DNA of 64,000 bases from Epiperipatus broadwayi (GCA_028023455.1 JAQFVV010006220.1:8849852-8913851); one strand, 5' to 3'; numbered from the stretch's first letter, positions 13,180-25,705 are shown. Notes: generated by a model from the sequence alone, not told the origin. Numbers and translations are program-made.

Positions 13180-13261
13180 CTATAATGAAATATCATATAT
13201 TTTAAGGGCAACATCAGCACATTGGAATCCAAGTTTCTCCTCAATACCCAAAACTACCTTT
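13180..13261 (-). other. Short exon-like open frame, unidentified
   Basis: Minus strand: acceptor-like ttttttatatag, then one base and the peptide KVVLGIEEKLGFQCADVALK followed by IYDISL and a stop. The first 60 nt are clearly less AT-rich than both sides. There is no family recognition. It could equally be a fragment of a dispersed repeat. Confidence 0.2.
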
Positions 13262-13269
13262 CTATATAA

Positions 13270-16200
13270 AAAAACTATGAACATATTCAAACTGATTCAT
13301 ATTTTTAAACTGATAAAGAGCTAAGTTAAAAGTTGCTGAAGATTTTTTAGCATATCTATTCTGCCTAAATTTGGACAATCTACCTGTTAAATAGCAGCAC
13401 ATAGGAAAACAAATTTCAAAATGAAGAACTGACATTTTTAATGCTTTTAAAATAGAGATATTAATTAATGCCAATAATTGTGTTAAATAAAAGCTATAAA
13501 GAAAGTAATCCATAAAAATAAGTTTATGTATTTATTATTGAATACAAGTTTAATCTGAAGATAGTGAAAAGTGAAATTTACATCTGTTTACATTTTATGA
13601 AATATACATTTTCCTTTTTTTTCAACACCCAAAAAATAAAAAATTCATAGATCACTTAAAATCATTAAAAATGTCAATTCTTTATTTTGAAATTTATTAA
13701 TAATCAAATATTTGCTAATTTTGTAATAAAATAAATTATGTTTTTAGATTTACTATTATTATAAAAATTATTTGCCTTTTTTATAAATAAAAAATATTTA
13801 TTATTTTGCATTTTCTTATTTTTTATGGAATAATTTTTTTATGGATTTACTTATGTGCATTATCAGATGAGTGCATTATCCAAATGCAGATAGAACATAT
13901 TGCTACAACAGCACCATTTTTTTACTTATAAAGTGGTAAAACACCTGAACTTTTTTGAACCTTAATATTTAATAGCAATTTAACTAAACACATGCTGATT
14001 ACCATTAAACTTATTTTGGGAAAACCACGTAAAGGTTCCTAAGAAATTTTTATTTTTACTGTTTATTTTTATATATATTTAGTTTGTCTAATTTATTTTT
14101 AATTTATATCAAATTAAATGATTAAAGATTATATATCAAAATAATGAACAATTTTTAAAAGAAATAGGACTTTCAGTAATTTAAAGTGCTTTTTTGATGT
14201 CATATTGTAGTTAGGTGATTTTCTTGTTGTTTTAGGGGGTCCATGTTTTATTGTAGTTGCAATAACAAAGATAAAAGTGTTAGACTTCCATATTCAATCT
14301 TTGTTTTATCTCTGACAATAAATTAACCATCTAAACTGAATCAGTCATCCTAGCTTTCCATGCACAATATTTTCTAACTCTAATAATTTTGGATATTTGT
14401 TCTAACTGGATAGATATGATCACTTTTAGAAATTTATATTCAGCTATTTTAGCAACATTTTAAATTCATCTATATATAAAAATATAATGCCATTTATAAA
14501 TATTAAATCTGCTTATTATTTACAAATTTAATATTCTTAAAATTCAATATCACTTAACAAAACATAAATAATAATTATATAGCTTTAATGAATTATAACA
14601 TTATATATTTAAAAATTGAACGTTATGAAGTAATAGTTTTTACAAAAAATTATATTAGTATTTTAGAAAAACCTAAATAACAACTTTCAAATAATCAATT
14701 TATATATAAATTGATCATGAATAATGTCAAATACCTTCCTATATTTAATAAATGATGTTTAAGCACTTTTATCACAATAAAAACAAAATTCAGGTTAGAT
14801 TATTATATCTATATAACCTGAATAATATTTTATATATAATAAAGCTACTTTTTATGTGGAAATCAAAATTGGAAAATAGAATCAAAATTATGTATATCTA
14901 TTCCATTTTTTGTTAACAATAGTAACTTATCAATACAAGGTAGATGAATATGTAGTTTTAAGCATGGCATATAATATATTTAAATCTGTATAAAATATAC
15001 AATTTTTTTAAAAAAAGAAATAATATTATTAAAATACTAAAACAATTTTAACATTAAAAAGTGATATAATATAAATTTCTAATATTAACTAAAGCAATCA
15101 CATGTGCCGCTTGCTTTTTGTAGAATATAAGATTGACATTAAACAAAATATCTTAATAAGTTGTTAATAAAAAAAAACAATTTAAGTAGAAATTTATATA
15201 TATATAAAACAGTAAAATAGTAAAATAAAAAAAAACAATTTATAATATTTACATCAAATTAAGAAAAAAACAATAACTTATAAACCAAATTGAAAACTAA
15301 TTATAGGCAAGATACAATTAATATGAGTAATGCATTTTGAGAAAAAGTCAAAGTATTTGAATTCATATTTTTTGAAATTATAATTGTGTGTAAATTATGG
15401 AACTGATTCCAATCTAATGAAAATTTATGTAACAAGTTTTTAATCATTTATTTTTTCCTAACATAAATAAAAATTAATTATTATTTTTTGAACATAAGTT
15501 TTTTTTATCAATGGAATATAAAAGCAAAAAATAAATAAAATAAAAATGAAGTATTCCTTTAACTTTTATTTCAAATAAAAAGTAGAGCAATTAAACAAAA
15601 AATAATAATATAAAAAATTTTCATAAAAATATCCTTATTAAAAAAATTTTTTTCTCCAAATTATCATATACATATTTGTAATTGTAATATGCATTATCAA
15701 TGTTTCAATAAATTATTTTTGTATTCTAATGAAAGTAGGTTCTTTTATTTAAAAAAAATACTTGGCTTTATTTCTTTTGATTGATAGCAAATTAAAAAAG
15801 TACAGAAATAATTCAAATAAAACACCGAAGGATAGTATTGGATGGCATGGCACAATCAACAACATACAGATTTTAATTGATACAATGACAACAAAAAGTT
15901 TGACTAATAATATTGATTACTATTTGCAACTTATTTTAAATGAAGTTGTCTTATTCTAAATAGAAAACACTATTATTTTTATCAGCCACAGCCAGCAAAT
16001 ATTGAACTACTTAAATATCACTAATCAAGATTTATTTATACTCTGTTTAAACCCACAATAGTTTCAATGTAGTTTAGTAACATTCAGACTACAAGCAGTA
16101 TTTTATACTACTCCTGATATCTATTTGTTTTATATTATTATTGTTTCACATTTGATCTTTTTTATTAGCATTTTATAAATTTTTTTTAAAAAAATATAGC

Positions 16201-17075
16201 CAGAAAATGAAATAAAATTTCTTTTGTTCAAGTGGATTTCTTGACAACTTTTTATAATTAGTTGATGGATGTCTTTATAATCAGTGATTTTAATGAACTA
16301 AATTTGATATTTATTGTTGTTGTCATTCACATTCTATTATATTTATTTTTAAAAATAACAAAAAAAAAAAAAAGCTGTAATTTTAAAAAGATAAAAAAAT
16401 TTACAACCAAGTCTAAACAACAAGTGATATGAAATACCATTAAAACAGAGAAGGGAAAAAATATAAAATTTAAACTAAACTAGCTAAATTCAAATAATTT
16501 AATTTTTGGAAAATAGAAATTCACTAAGGAAGGTACTGAGAGAACACCTGTCTAATTTAAAAAATAATATGAAATTAAGACATTTGAAAATTTATAATGG
16601 TATGTGATAGCAATTGCAGGTTAAATATCTTAAATCAATGCTTCTCAAACACATTGATATAAAGACTCTCCTGGAATATCTAGAAATATTCATAGCATCT
16701 AAAACAAAAAAAACATTTAATAAAAGCATACACCATTGCTGTACAATTTTATTGTATTTATTAAATAATTTTTTATTTATATTTTCATTATAATACAAAA
16801 TATTCAAAGAATTATAAATATTACAAAGATCATAAAATTTGAAACACAAAAGTCATTAATAATAATTACAACAAAAATTGAATAATCCAACAAATAAGAT
16901 TTCAATAACAATTTAATGTGATGGATATGCTTGAATATTGCTACACAAAAAAATCAATATCAGAAGAATATCATAGCAATTCTTAAATATTTTCCAATAT
17001 TGTTTCCATTGATAAACAAGTTTTATGCTTATTTTTAATTAGTAATAGTAATGAAAATACAGTTTAATGAAGATA
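13270..17075. other. Extremely AT-rich desert
   Basis: Long A/T runs, almost no G/C words and no supportable gene or repeat boundary. The short open frames at 15.8 and 16.7 kb have the lysine, asparagine and isoleucine bias expected of random AT-rich DNA. Confidence 0.5.
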
Positions 17076-17079
17076 TGCA

Positions 17080-18545
17080 AAATAAAAAAGGAATCACAAA
17101 ATTGAAGCTTATGCTTAACAATGAAGACTTTTTTTTTGTCATTAGATCCAGAATCCTAACAAATCCTTATTACAAAATTCTGATTTAAGAGTTGAATATA
17201 CTTTCAAGTTAATTAGTTCTTTTTGACATAATCATAAAACAATTGCAAGGATAGAGCAAATGCTGTTTTTATCCAGTTGTATTCATTACTTTTATTTGTT
17301 AGAATTTTTTTTTAAAAAATGCATTGAATTTATGATGCAGTTAATTATTATTTTTTTCATTCACACGAAAATAAAATATTATCTTCTCCAAGAAATTTTT
17401 GAAAGGAAGCAAACATTTCTAGGTTATTATCCCTAAAACTTTTTAATATGCAGAAAGATTATTTTAAAATGCTTAAAATTTTATGTTTAGAATTGATATA
17501 TATTTAAAATAAATTTGATTCATTACTTTGTTTAAAAAATCAGTCGGGTAAAAAAGCAAATATTTTCAATTTTGATAAAAAAGCAAAAAACAAGATGCTA
17601 ATATAGGATTTTTTTATCAAAAAGAAAAATTTATAATTCTTCTTTGAATTTAAAAACTCTTTTTAGAACTTTACAGCAGAATAACTATCCTACTTCTGTG
17701 TGATATAAAAGATTCATAATTGGAATCCATCTCTTGGCATAAAATTCACAAGAGAATGACATTACTTTTTATGTCATTAGCTATTTATTGAAATTTCTGA
17801 TAATACTTTACTAAGAAAGATGTCAAAATATTATGTTTTCTGAGTGGATAATGCAATGAACATATCTTCACATCCAGAAAAACCATTTTTAATTTTATAA
17901 ATCCTGAAATTATGCTAGTCATGGCTGTTACCTCTGCCAATGCAATTCCAATGCACTTGTGCCATTCAAGATCATTTTCTATAAAAAATGTCTATTCATT
18001 TTTTCAAATATATGTCTTCTTTCATTGTGCTGGAGAGAATTCTATAAAACAACAGGTGTTCATGAATTTTTAAATTATACAGGTATCTGACAAACTATTT
18101 AACAATAAACATTCATATAGTCAGTTTATTCATTAAGCAATATAGCAAATGGAATACTTTGTTTGATTCATGGTAATAACAGACATGATATTATTGGCAA
18201 TGCTATATGTTCTTTTTTTAATGGTTTTGCAAATATTTAGTGCTACTGATATGATGAGACACTAATTTGTTTTAGCAATTACTAAAGCTATTTTGAAAGA
18301 AGCTTTTACAAATGTGTCATTTAATTTTGTATGCTTTGAAAAAAAACTTAATTTACCATTTTAATTTTTTGATCTTTCTTTCAAAAATCAATTGCCTTGT
18401 TTTAAATTTACTATGCCCATTATTTAAGTGGTATCTAAGATTTTCATGTTTTACACAATTATTTGACAACTGTTTCTGGAAGATGACACATATAGGCTTG
18501 TTTGGATCATTAGATGAAGGCAGTAATCCATATTTCAAATAAGGG
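17080..18545 (-). pseudogene. Decayed hAT transposase of the ZBED5/FAM200 type
   Basis: hAT transposases cut and paste DNA using an RNase-H-like fold; ZBED-type members start with a BED zinc finger. Minus strand, in order: a BED finger at about 18.5-18.35 kb (NKPICVIFQKQLSNNC, then LRYHLNNGH, whose two His remain while the second Cys of CxxC has become Phe); a helical part near 18.3 kb (ASFKIALVIAKTN); the central block near 17.95 kb (CIGIALAEVTAMTSIISGFI, corresponding to the family's CxGxxxDGAxAMTG motif, with the Asp lost); a YITQK remnant of the HTEVRWLS block near 17.70 kb; FLPD and FFKQSNESNLF near 17.54 kb; and NLEMFASFQKFLE near 17.40 kb. Order and spacing match the family. Several stops and frame changes interrupt it, so it is dead. 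No terminal inverted repeats or 8-bp duplications were found. Confidence 0.75.
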
Positions 18546-19531
18546 ATATTATATTTACAAATTTTTTCTCATGATATTTTCTGTCTCATTTGGATAATTC
18601 TATTAGTTGTAGTAAAATATGAGACATTGCCACTTGTATTATTTGTTCTCTTTACTGCCTTTGATTGATTGATTTTACAAATCCAGTGTATTTTTATTAG
18701 CCACTTATCCATCTCAGAGTTAAACTTTTAATGAAGAATTATTAAACACACTAGAACTAATGATAGTCATTACAAAGACAAAATTACTAAACTGCACAAA
18801 TAAGTATTTTCCAGTCTTTATTATGCTGATGTATATGAATTGTAAAATAAATTGAGCAATTATTAGGTCACCCTACATAGCATAATGAGTGCATTTTTAT
18901 ATTAAAGTCTAAAAAATATATCTTATCTATTCCTAATTTACAAATTTGAAAATTATTTTTGTGGCTCTTCTTAACAACGTATGTGACATCCAGTCAGAGA
19001 AACTCTCTCTTAAGTGACTGTTGACATAAGTAGAATAATTAAGCAAATACTTATATATATATATCTCAAGTTTATTTTAGGTGGTTAGTGAAAGATTAAG
19101 ATTAAAATATCAAAGTGCATATTAGTAAGATAACATAGTAGGTTGTATTCAAATTTAGCACACATATAGGTGCACATACATTAGATGTAGAAAATTTTAT
19201 CCAAGTTTGAACAAAATGCTTTTATTTTTTTAAACTAAAAAAAATAAAAAAGTTTTCTTTTTATATAAAAGTTTAATACTTTAGTAAATAAAGCATAACA
19301 ATTTAAATACTGTCTATATCTGATTTCAAGTCCAGACAAGACAAGATTAAGGTTTTACATAAAATAAATTGAAAATCAGAAATAAAATTTCTATATGTTT
19401 ATGTTCTGTGAATTAATTATTTCTTTAGTTTGTTTTTAAAATAGAAAATTCTTACAATAACTTTTTTTTGTAAGTATGAGATTAGAATTCTCTAGAAAAA
19501 AGCATTTAATGTAAACAGTGTGCAACAGAAA

Positions 19532-19670
19532 TCAATCTGTCTCTTTTATTTTCAAATTCTCTTGCTGGTCATGCAGACTGTCAATATAAAATTTATCAAC
19601 AAACGGATGTGCAACTACTAAAAAGCTCGTTAGTGCACTGAAAAGTGTTCCATGCATTGCTAATTTGTAC
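19532..19670 (-). CDS. Candidate terminal exon, hydrophobic C-terminus of an unknown protein
   Basis: Seen: the minus strand has an acceptor (gaattttttag), one base finishing a split codon, then 45 codons and a TGA stop. The peptide starts YKLAMHGTLFSALTSFLVVA, continues HPFVDKFYIDSLHDQ and ends in a charged tail closing KIKETD. Residues 4-20 are hydrophobic enough to be a membrane segment, followed by an HPF turn and a polar cytosolic or luminal tail. Base composition is less AT-rich than either flank and codon use looks coding. I do not recognise the family. No good donor lies before the stop, so it would be a last exon; no clear upstream exon was found between here and about 21 kb. It cannot precede the ankyrin exon in one transcript. 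It could also be a transposon relic. Confidence 0.4.
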
Positions 19671-20061
19671 CTAAAAAATTCTGTCTAAGTATATAGAACC
19701 AACTTTATCAGAATAATATCAGGATATTTAATTAGTTATAACTAAATCAACCATGTGCCAACTCTAGAGAAACTTATAATTAATAATTATCAACAATGAA
19801 TATTTCAAATATGTGTAGAAAACAACTGATGACAAAATAGATATTTCAAATGTATGTGGAAATCTAACTGTGACACAATGTTTAAACTCAACCAAGAAAA
19901 ACCCAATATCCTGCAATATCAGCTTATAATTTTGAATTTCAAACAGGTGCTGTATTTTTCTGACTTCTGAATAAAGTATAATCCAAGGTAATTGTATTAA
20001 AATCATTTTAATATATGAATTTTTTCTACAGTACATGCTTGTTCATACCTGCACGCCAATA

Positions 20062-20150
20062 TGTAATATGTAGGAGTTTGAACTCAGACTTTCAGATGAC
20101 CCTCAATTATCTATGATATCTCATACTGCTGACACCCTTGATCACACACA
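20062..20150 (-). repeat. tRNA-derived SINE head
   Basis: Minus strand: GTCAGCAGTATGAGATATCA resembles box A, and GAGTTCAAACTCC, about 45 nt later, is close to the box B consensus GGTTCGAANCC. This is the best-preserved box B among the dispersed tRNA-like pieces in the window. The 3' body and tail are not clear. Confidence 0.4.
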
Positions 20151-20521
20151 TGTCGAAAAGATAAATTAATATATAAACATTTTATGAATTTTATTTAAAT
20201 TGTGAAATGAACTTTCTTTTTTTTTACCGCATGATTTACATTATTAATTATTTCATCATTATTTCTTGGTTAAATTTTTTTATTTATTTTAAATTAATAT
20301 TCTTGTGTGAAATAGGATAAGAGTATAAAACAAATCAATCGCAAAACATATTTATGAAAGAGAATTATCAAAGTTATAATATTGAACCAATTGTAGAAAT
20401 ATATATAATTAAAAAAAAAAAACAGATCTCCCTCCAGTAGAATTTTTTTTTTGTTAAGGCAAACATATAACAAAGTTCTCTTAGCTTTTTTTTAAAAAAA
20501 TATAAATTGTATTAGACGTGA

Positions 20522-20881
20522 TATGTTGGACTATTTCAATCATCTATGAGTGAATGTTGAATGTGTAAAAAATTTTAAACTTTATTTAAACTTTCCAAAT
20601 ACAAACAAATTATTAGTAATAACACACAAATAGACAACACAGGTTAGTAATTACGCAACATTTCGAGTAGTATTATTCTCTACTTTTCTTCAGGTGTTGC
20701 TGGCCTATATGCACAGTGACAAAATTTGCTTAGAAGTTGAATTCGCACCTTTAGATTCTTGAATATTGAATTTAAGGCCAATGCTTCTAACAAGTTGTTT
20801 GTATTTGGAAAGTTTAAATAAAGTTTAAAATTTTCTATACATTCAACATTCAGTCATAGATTATAGAAATAGTCCAACATA
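20522..20881. mobile_element. Foldback MITE with about 87-bp terminal inverted repeats, TA-flanked
   Basis: The left arm (20524-20608) begins TGTTGGACTATTTC and the right arm (20795-20879) is its near-perfect reverse complement ending GAAATAGTCCAACA. Both ends are bordered by TA. The central ~185 bp is less AT-rich and non-coding. Long inverted repeats, small size and TA borders match a non-autonomous Tc1/mariner-type element; no transposase is present. Confidence 0.8.
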
Positions 20882-21199
20882 CCAGTTTAATAATATACTA
20901 TCATCACAATTAAATAAATTGCATTCTGTCAAAAATAAATCGATCAAAACTACTTATACTAGAATAAAATGCCTGCCACGACAATTGTAGAATGGTGTGG
21001 TTTTGTAAAAAATAAAAATGTATCTACAAAAATAAAGAAGGAAAAAGCAAATATATTTATTTTTAATATAAAGGAAGGTCTGTAAACGATTGAAAATAGT
21101 TTTATTGAACAAAGTGCAGAATTTCCAGATAAAAAATAAATATACTTTACTATTATTATAACAACTATTAAAGAGAGAGAAAAATTAATCAAATTAAAA

Positions 21200-23350
21200 G
21201 CATATTTTTCATAGTGTCTTGAAAAGTTTTATACAATCTTGGATAACTATTTTATTGTATACTGAAATGTCCTGAACGTGCTTTACTAGACATATCTACA
21301 GCTAGGGAGTCTATTATGAGCACTCAAGCGATAAACTATTCTATTATATTTTATCACGTTTGATTGACAGCAAATACAAGAGTGGAAGATTTTGGAGTTC
21401 TACAACCATGATTCACGGTTTTTGAACTCTCTAGATATGTTTTATTTTCTCGAATAACTGTTGAATTTTTATTTTTTATATTTTCTAAAGTATTTTTATT
21501 TTGTTGATCCTATTAGTTCTGTGTAAACCCTCATTTGTTATCTTTTTATCGTAACAATCTAATATTAATTGTTGAAATTCTATCTTAAAGTTTATTAAAC
21601 TGCCACCTGGTTGTAGATAGTGAGTTTGCAATGTTTACAGTTTTAAATAATTAAGATGGATTTATTATCGCTTATTATTATACTATATGTATAGACAACT
21701 GAATAATAATTATTATATTTTTAAATAATTAGTTCATACTTGTAATAATTAATGTGTAATTTTGTAGATAAAACAACAACAACAAAACTGATAAATAAAC
21801 AATTACAAATATTAAGATCAGATTTACAATATCCTGTCATTATCCTCTCCCTCTGATCAGGAGCAGAAGATGGAAGGCAAGCTGATGACGTAATTATGGC
21901 AATTTATGAAATTAATTTATTTTTAATTTCCACAAAGTCACTTTAATATGTTTTTAATTAGATGCAGAAAAGGTTAATGGTCAACCATTACTTAAGTGAT
22001 CACATGTGTTAGATTAGAGAAGTATGTAGTTTTTATGAGCAGATAAAAACATTAAATTAAGTGCCTATAATTTCATTTCTTTCTGTAAGCAGCTGAAAAA
22101 AAATCTATTGAAATTTTAAAAAAATCTATTAGTTAACTGCTGTGATTTCTTTAAATAGGGCACAAACATCTAATGATTTAATGTTAGCAATTAAAATAAT
22201 GCCCCCTGCAGTTTAAAACTGGGTTTAAAAAATAATAGTAACTTTTATTGCAAAAAAAAAAAAAAGTGAATAAAAAAATTCTTTATTTAAATAATAAAGT
22301 TCAGCCTTTTAAACAGCTCAATTAAAATCCCCCCCCCCCTGCCAATCAAGTTTATATATCTTAGGTTTTTCACTTACTTTTTTTAAGCAAAAAAATATTG
22401 AATAAAAATAAATCATAAACTTAATACCTATAGATTCAGACTTTCTTCTCATTAGTAATAATCGTTGCAGAATAGTTCAATCATATTTTATTCCATACTG
22501 ACAGCAAAATTTAACTCTGTTTAGATTATTCCACAGTCATCTATTATAAGCTTTAAGAATCAATAGATACTAGACAATAGTATTTTATTCACATTCCTAG
22601 TCTAGTTTGTTTATTGGTCATCTTCAATGAGAAGTACATTTGCCTCACACATCTAACAGGCACCATTAAGTCTTTTATACAATATTGCCTCACCCTAATG
22701 ATTTCTTGCTTAATAGCAATTTGTAGACATATGCACACTTTTGGAAGTTTATGGAAAAAGTCATTTGCCATTTGAAATAACATTTTATTTTCTGTATTCA
22801 TAGGAATCTTTAATGATTTCCAAACTTAATGAAATTATTATTTATTATGCATTTTATAAAGAATATTTTTTCTAGTACTTGAATAAAAAAACAGGTTATT
22901 AATAACTTATTTTAATTTTTTTAATTTAATTGCTATAATGAAATATTATTTTTAAAATTTATAGTATATATTATAATTTGGTTTATATATTCAAACTGCA
23001 TAAAACATTATATGAATTTATTTTATTTTATTATTTAAAACAAAAAAGTTGTGGATAATCATATTTAAAAAATTTGAGTAACAATTTAAATTAATAATAA
23101 AGAGAAAAAGGTATTTATTTTAACATTTAGAAAATTGTTAATTACAGGGCATCCAATATTTTAAACACTATTAGAAATATTACCCACTTTTATTTAATTT
23201 TGATAAATAATATAGGTTTTATAAAAATATTTTTAATAGATTCATATTTTGAAAATATTATTATTCACAATAGCAAAGAAGTTTTATTTTTAGTGAATAA
23301 AAAATAAAAAATAGTCAAGTATCACATAACCCCATTTCTTTTTTAAGCTT
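21200..23350. other. Non-coding stretch with one protein-like minus frame
   Basis: Mostly AT-rich. A minus-strand frame at 22801-22589 opens MNTENKMLFQMANDFFHKLP and is slightly less AT-rich than its flanks, but has no splice sites or family match. A run of ten C lies at 22329-22338. Nothing else is supported. Confidence 0.4.
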
Positions 23351-23360
23351 ATAACAAATA

Positions 23361-23723
23361 AACAAAGAGCTTTCCTAATTGCTCAACAAACTTTGAGATA
23401 AATGCTTAGCAAGAAAAAGCATTTAAAATATCTATCTGAAAACCACCCCCATTCCCTGACCAATGGTTTCATGTTTTTGGCACTTCTCAGAGAGGCACTA
23501 GGATAGTTTCAGACAACCCAAAAACAGCACTTATCTAAAAGTTGACCATGACTCAATGGTAAACTCTAATGTCTGAAACTATCCTAGTGCCTGAGGAGTG
23601 CCAAAAGCATGAAACCATTGGTCAGAGGATGGGGTGGTGATTTTCAGATAGAGATATTTTAAATGCTCCTCTTGCTAAGCATTTATCTCCAAGCTTGTTG
23701 AGCAACTAGCAACACTCTTTGTT
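23361..23723. mobile_element. Foldback MITE with very long inverted arms, TA-flanked
   Basis: The left arm (23361 to about 23516) and right arm (about 23570-23723) are reverse complements with scattered mismatches and small indels. They run from AACAAAGAG at the left edge to CTCTTTGTT at the right and share blocks such as GACCAATGGTTTCATG and CACTAGGATAGTTTCAGACA. The loop is only about 55 bp. TA dinucleotides border both ends. A transcript would form a hairpin of roughly 150 bp. No coding capacity. Confidence 0.85.
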
Positions 23724-24480
23724 TAAGATTTGTTTTTGTTTTTAACAAATAGGATTATGCACAAAAAGTAGTGAAACTGCCTGTAGTTTTTAAATTTCTT
23801 TTTATTTTGTTTCTAAATATTTGAATAATTATATTAGTGAAATAATAAATGAAATATAATTATATTAATAAAACAATGTAGTAAAATAACTTTTCTCCTT
23901 GTCACCTACATAAACTCATGAATAAAAAAAATTTAATTATTTTAATAGTGAAATTTCATAGTGATGGAAGTCCAATCTTTATTTTCTTAGTATAATAAGA
24001 TATTACTAGGTTAATTAAGTCTATAAATCTCAAATTTCAAACACATTACGTTTTTGAACTCAGAGTTGACTAATAGCTGAAACTAGTTTAAGGAATTGAA
24101 TATAGTTACCATTTTGTATCAATGATTACTCAAGATAACAATAACTGCTTTTGAAATGAAACAAACTAATGTTTCTACCACATGTAATAATTATTGTAAT
24201 ATGCTGAATGAACATCATGTTGTGAAAATTGACAAGTTGTCTTGTGACTTAATATATTTTTTTTAACTAAAGATATCCAAAACATGTTTTAAGTTAATAA
24301 CAAGTAGATAAGCTAGATCACTAGGGACTCTAGTATCACTTGGGAAATTCTCAGTTATATGAAAAAATATGCTCCACTTTATATTTAAATCCAAGTTTAT
24401 TGATATTAAATAAATAAGTATAATGGTCAAATATCTAATACAATTTTTTTATTTGTCCACAATGTTGCAACAAATATATA

Positions 24481-24665
24481 AACTAAATAAACAATCTAAA
24501 TAAAATTGAAATAAACAACTATTGATAATTATATTTTAATAATTATCAAACTGACTTTGAGATCTTGAGAAGGTCGCAATGGAGATGAAAGCCAATTTGA
24601 TAAATATTAAAATATAATTATCAATAGTTGTTTATTTCAGTTTTATTTAGATTGATTATTTAGTT
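24481..24665. mobile_element. Short hairpin MITE, about 75-bp arms, TA-flanked
   Basis: The left arm (AACTAAATAAACAATCTAAA onwards, 24481-24555) is matched by the reverse complement at 24592-24665 with very few mismatches. The loop (about 24556-24591) is GC-richer and contains TTGAGATCTTGAGAAGGTCG. TA borders both ends. The close match of the arms implies a recent insertion or selection on the hairpin. Confidence 0.85.
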
Positions 24666-25050
24666 TATTGAAATTAAGATTAATGCATTAACCAATATAT
24701 AACATAGCATTTATTTTATTAATTAAAATAAATATTTTGAGTTTTAAAAATACATTTTAATTTCAAAACTAAATAAAACATTACTATGATTAATTTTTTT
24801 GTCTTATGATCAAATTAAAAGTCATATGATTTTTGTGTACCAAAATCACTGGCTGATCTCAGCAGCAATATTCTATTAATCCAACTATTTTTTTATTAAC
24901 TTTTCTTGATTTGTACTAGACTCTTTAACTTTTTAATTTGCCAGGCACAAATTCACCTTACTTTAGACCACTAGCAGGAGGTCATCAAAGTATGAAATGA
25001 TCCCAGGAATTCCACTGCTAATTGATTAGTTACTCATTATATTATGACAA

Positions 25051-25410
25051 GAGACACTGAAATATCACTGGTATGTTGAATCCAAACACATCTACTTTCT
25101 TCTTAAGCTCAATCTAGCTTCTCTCCCCACCAGTTGCTTTCTTGTGGCCAGGAGGGGTTTCTCAAAGATTGGGCCCCAGTGCCAGCTCTGCCACTCAGCT
25201 GATGAGACCATAGCCCACCTATTATACAGGTGCTCCATCTTCTCTCCTATCAGGAACTTCATCATTAACAAAGTTTCACTAGACATCAGAAATGTTCTAT
25301 CAATTCAAAACACAATTAAATAGGGAATCTATGCATCCATCAGACTGTCCATCTTCTTGACCATTACCTTATGGCTTAATCAGATACAAATTAATGTTTG
25401 GACATTTTAA
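25051..25410 (+). pseudogene. C-terminal relic of a zf-RVT LINE
   Basis: Plus strand, one frame: HWYVESKHIYFLLKLNLASL, PTSCFLVARRGFSKIGPQ, then CQLCHSADETIAHLLYRCSI, continuing through one in-frame TAG (25321-25323) to a stop at 25408. The CxxC-x-HxxxxC pattern is the zinc-binding segment (zf-RVT) found after the reverse transcriptase in several non-LTR retrotransposons. It aligns residue for residue with the minus-strand LINE at 61.1-61.5 kb (W..E, F.L.K.N..LPT, PxCxLC....ET..HL...C), so both come from one family. The reverse transcriptase itself is missing: a severe 5' truncation or deletion. Codons upstream to about 24.99 kb may continue the domain in broken frames. Confidence 0.75.
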
Positions 25411-25639
25411 AAATACTCCACTTCAGATTTACATCAAGCTACTTACACAGGCTAAAGTCAGAAACTCAACCCTTGCACCTCAGCTGTTACACAGAGACAC
25501 TTGGGAAAAAGATTAAGTTTCCAGATGAATAACCCACCATGAATATCAGGACAGTGCAGAATGTGTTCTCCTTTTTTAAAAATCTGTATGCTTTAAATAC
25601 AATGTAAACCTTTCAGTGTACAAAGAACACTTCATGTTT

Positions 25640-25705
25640 AAATAAAATATTTTAATATATATATATTAATACTAATAGCTAGCATTAATATATATATATA
25701 TTGAC
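25640..25705. repeat. AT palindrome
   Basis: TTAATATATATATATTAAT and ATTAATATATATATATATT flank a short centre containing AATAGCTAGCA. This is a simple hairpin of alternating TA. Confidence 0.7.

Noticed and set aside
13262-13513. 83-codon minus-strand open frame
   Set aside because: AT-biased random character and no support; only the small segment at 13180-13261 beside it is less AT-rich.
18312-18542. 76-codon plus-strand open frame
   Set aside because: It lies opposite the BED zinc-finger remnant of the hAT relic, which explains the open frame better.
25092-25286. 64-codon minus-strand open frame rich in W, E and R
   Set aside because: The plus strand here carries the zf-RVT motif in frame and aligns with a second LINE copy, so the minus frame is a shadow.
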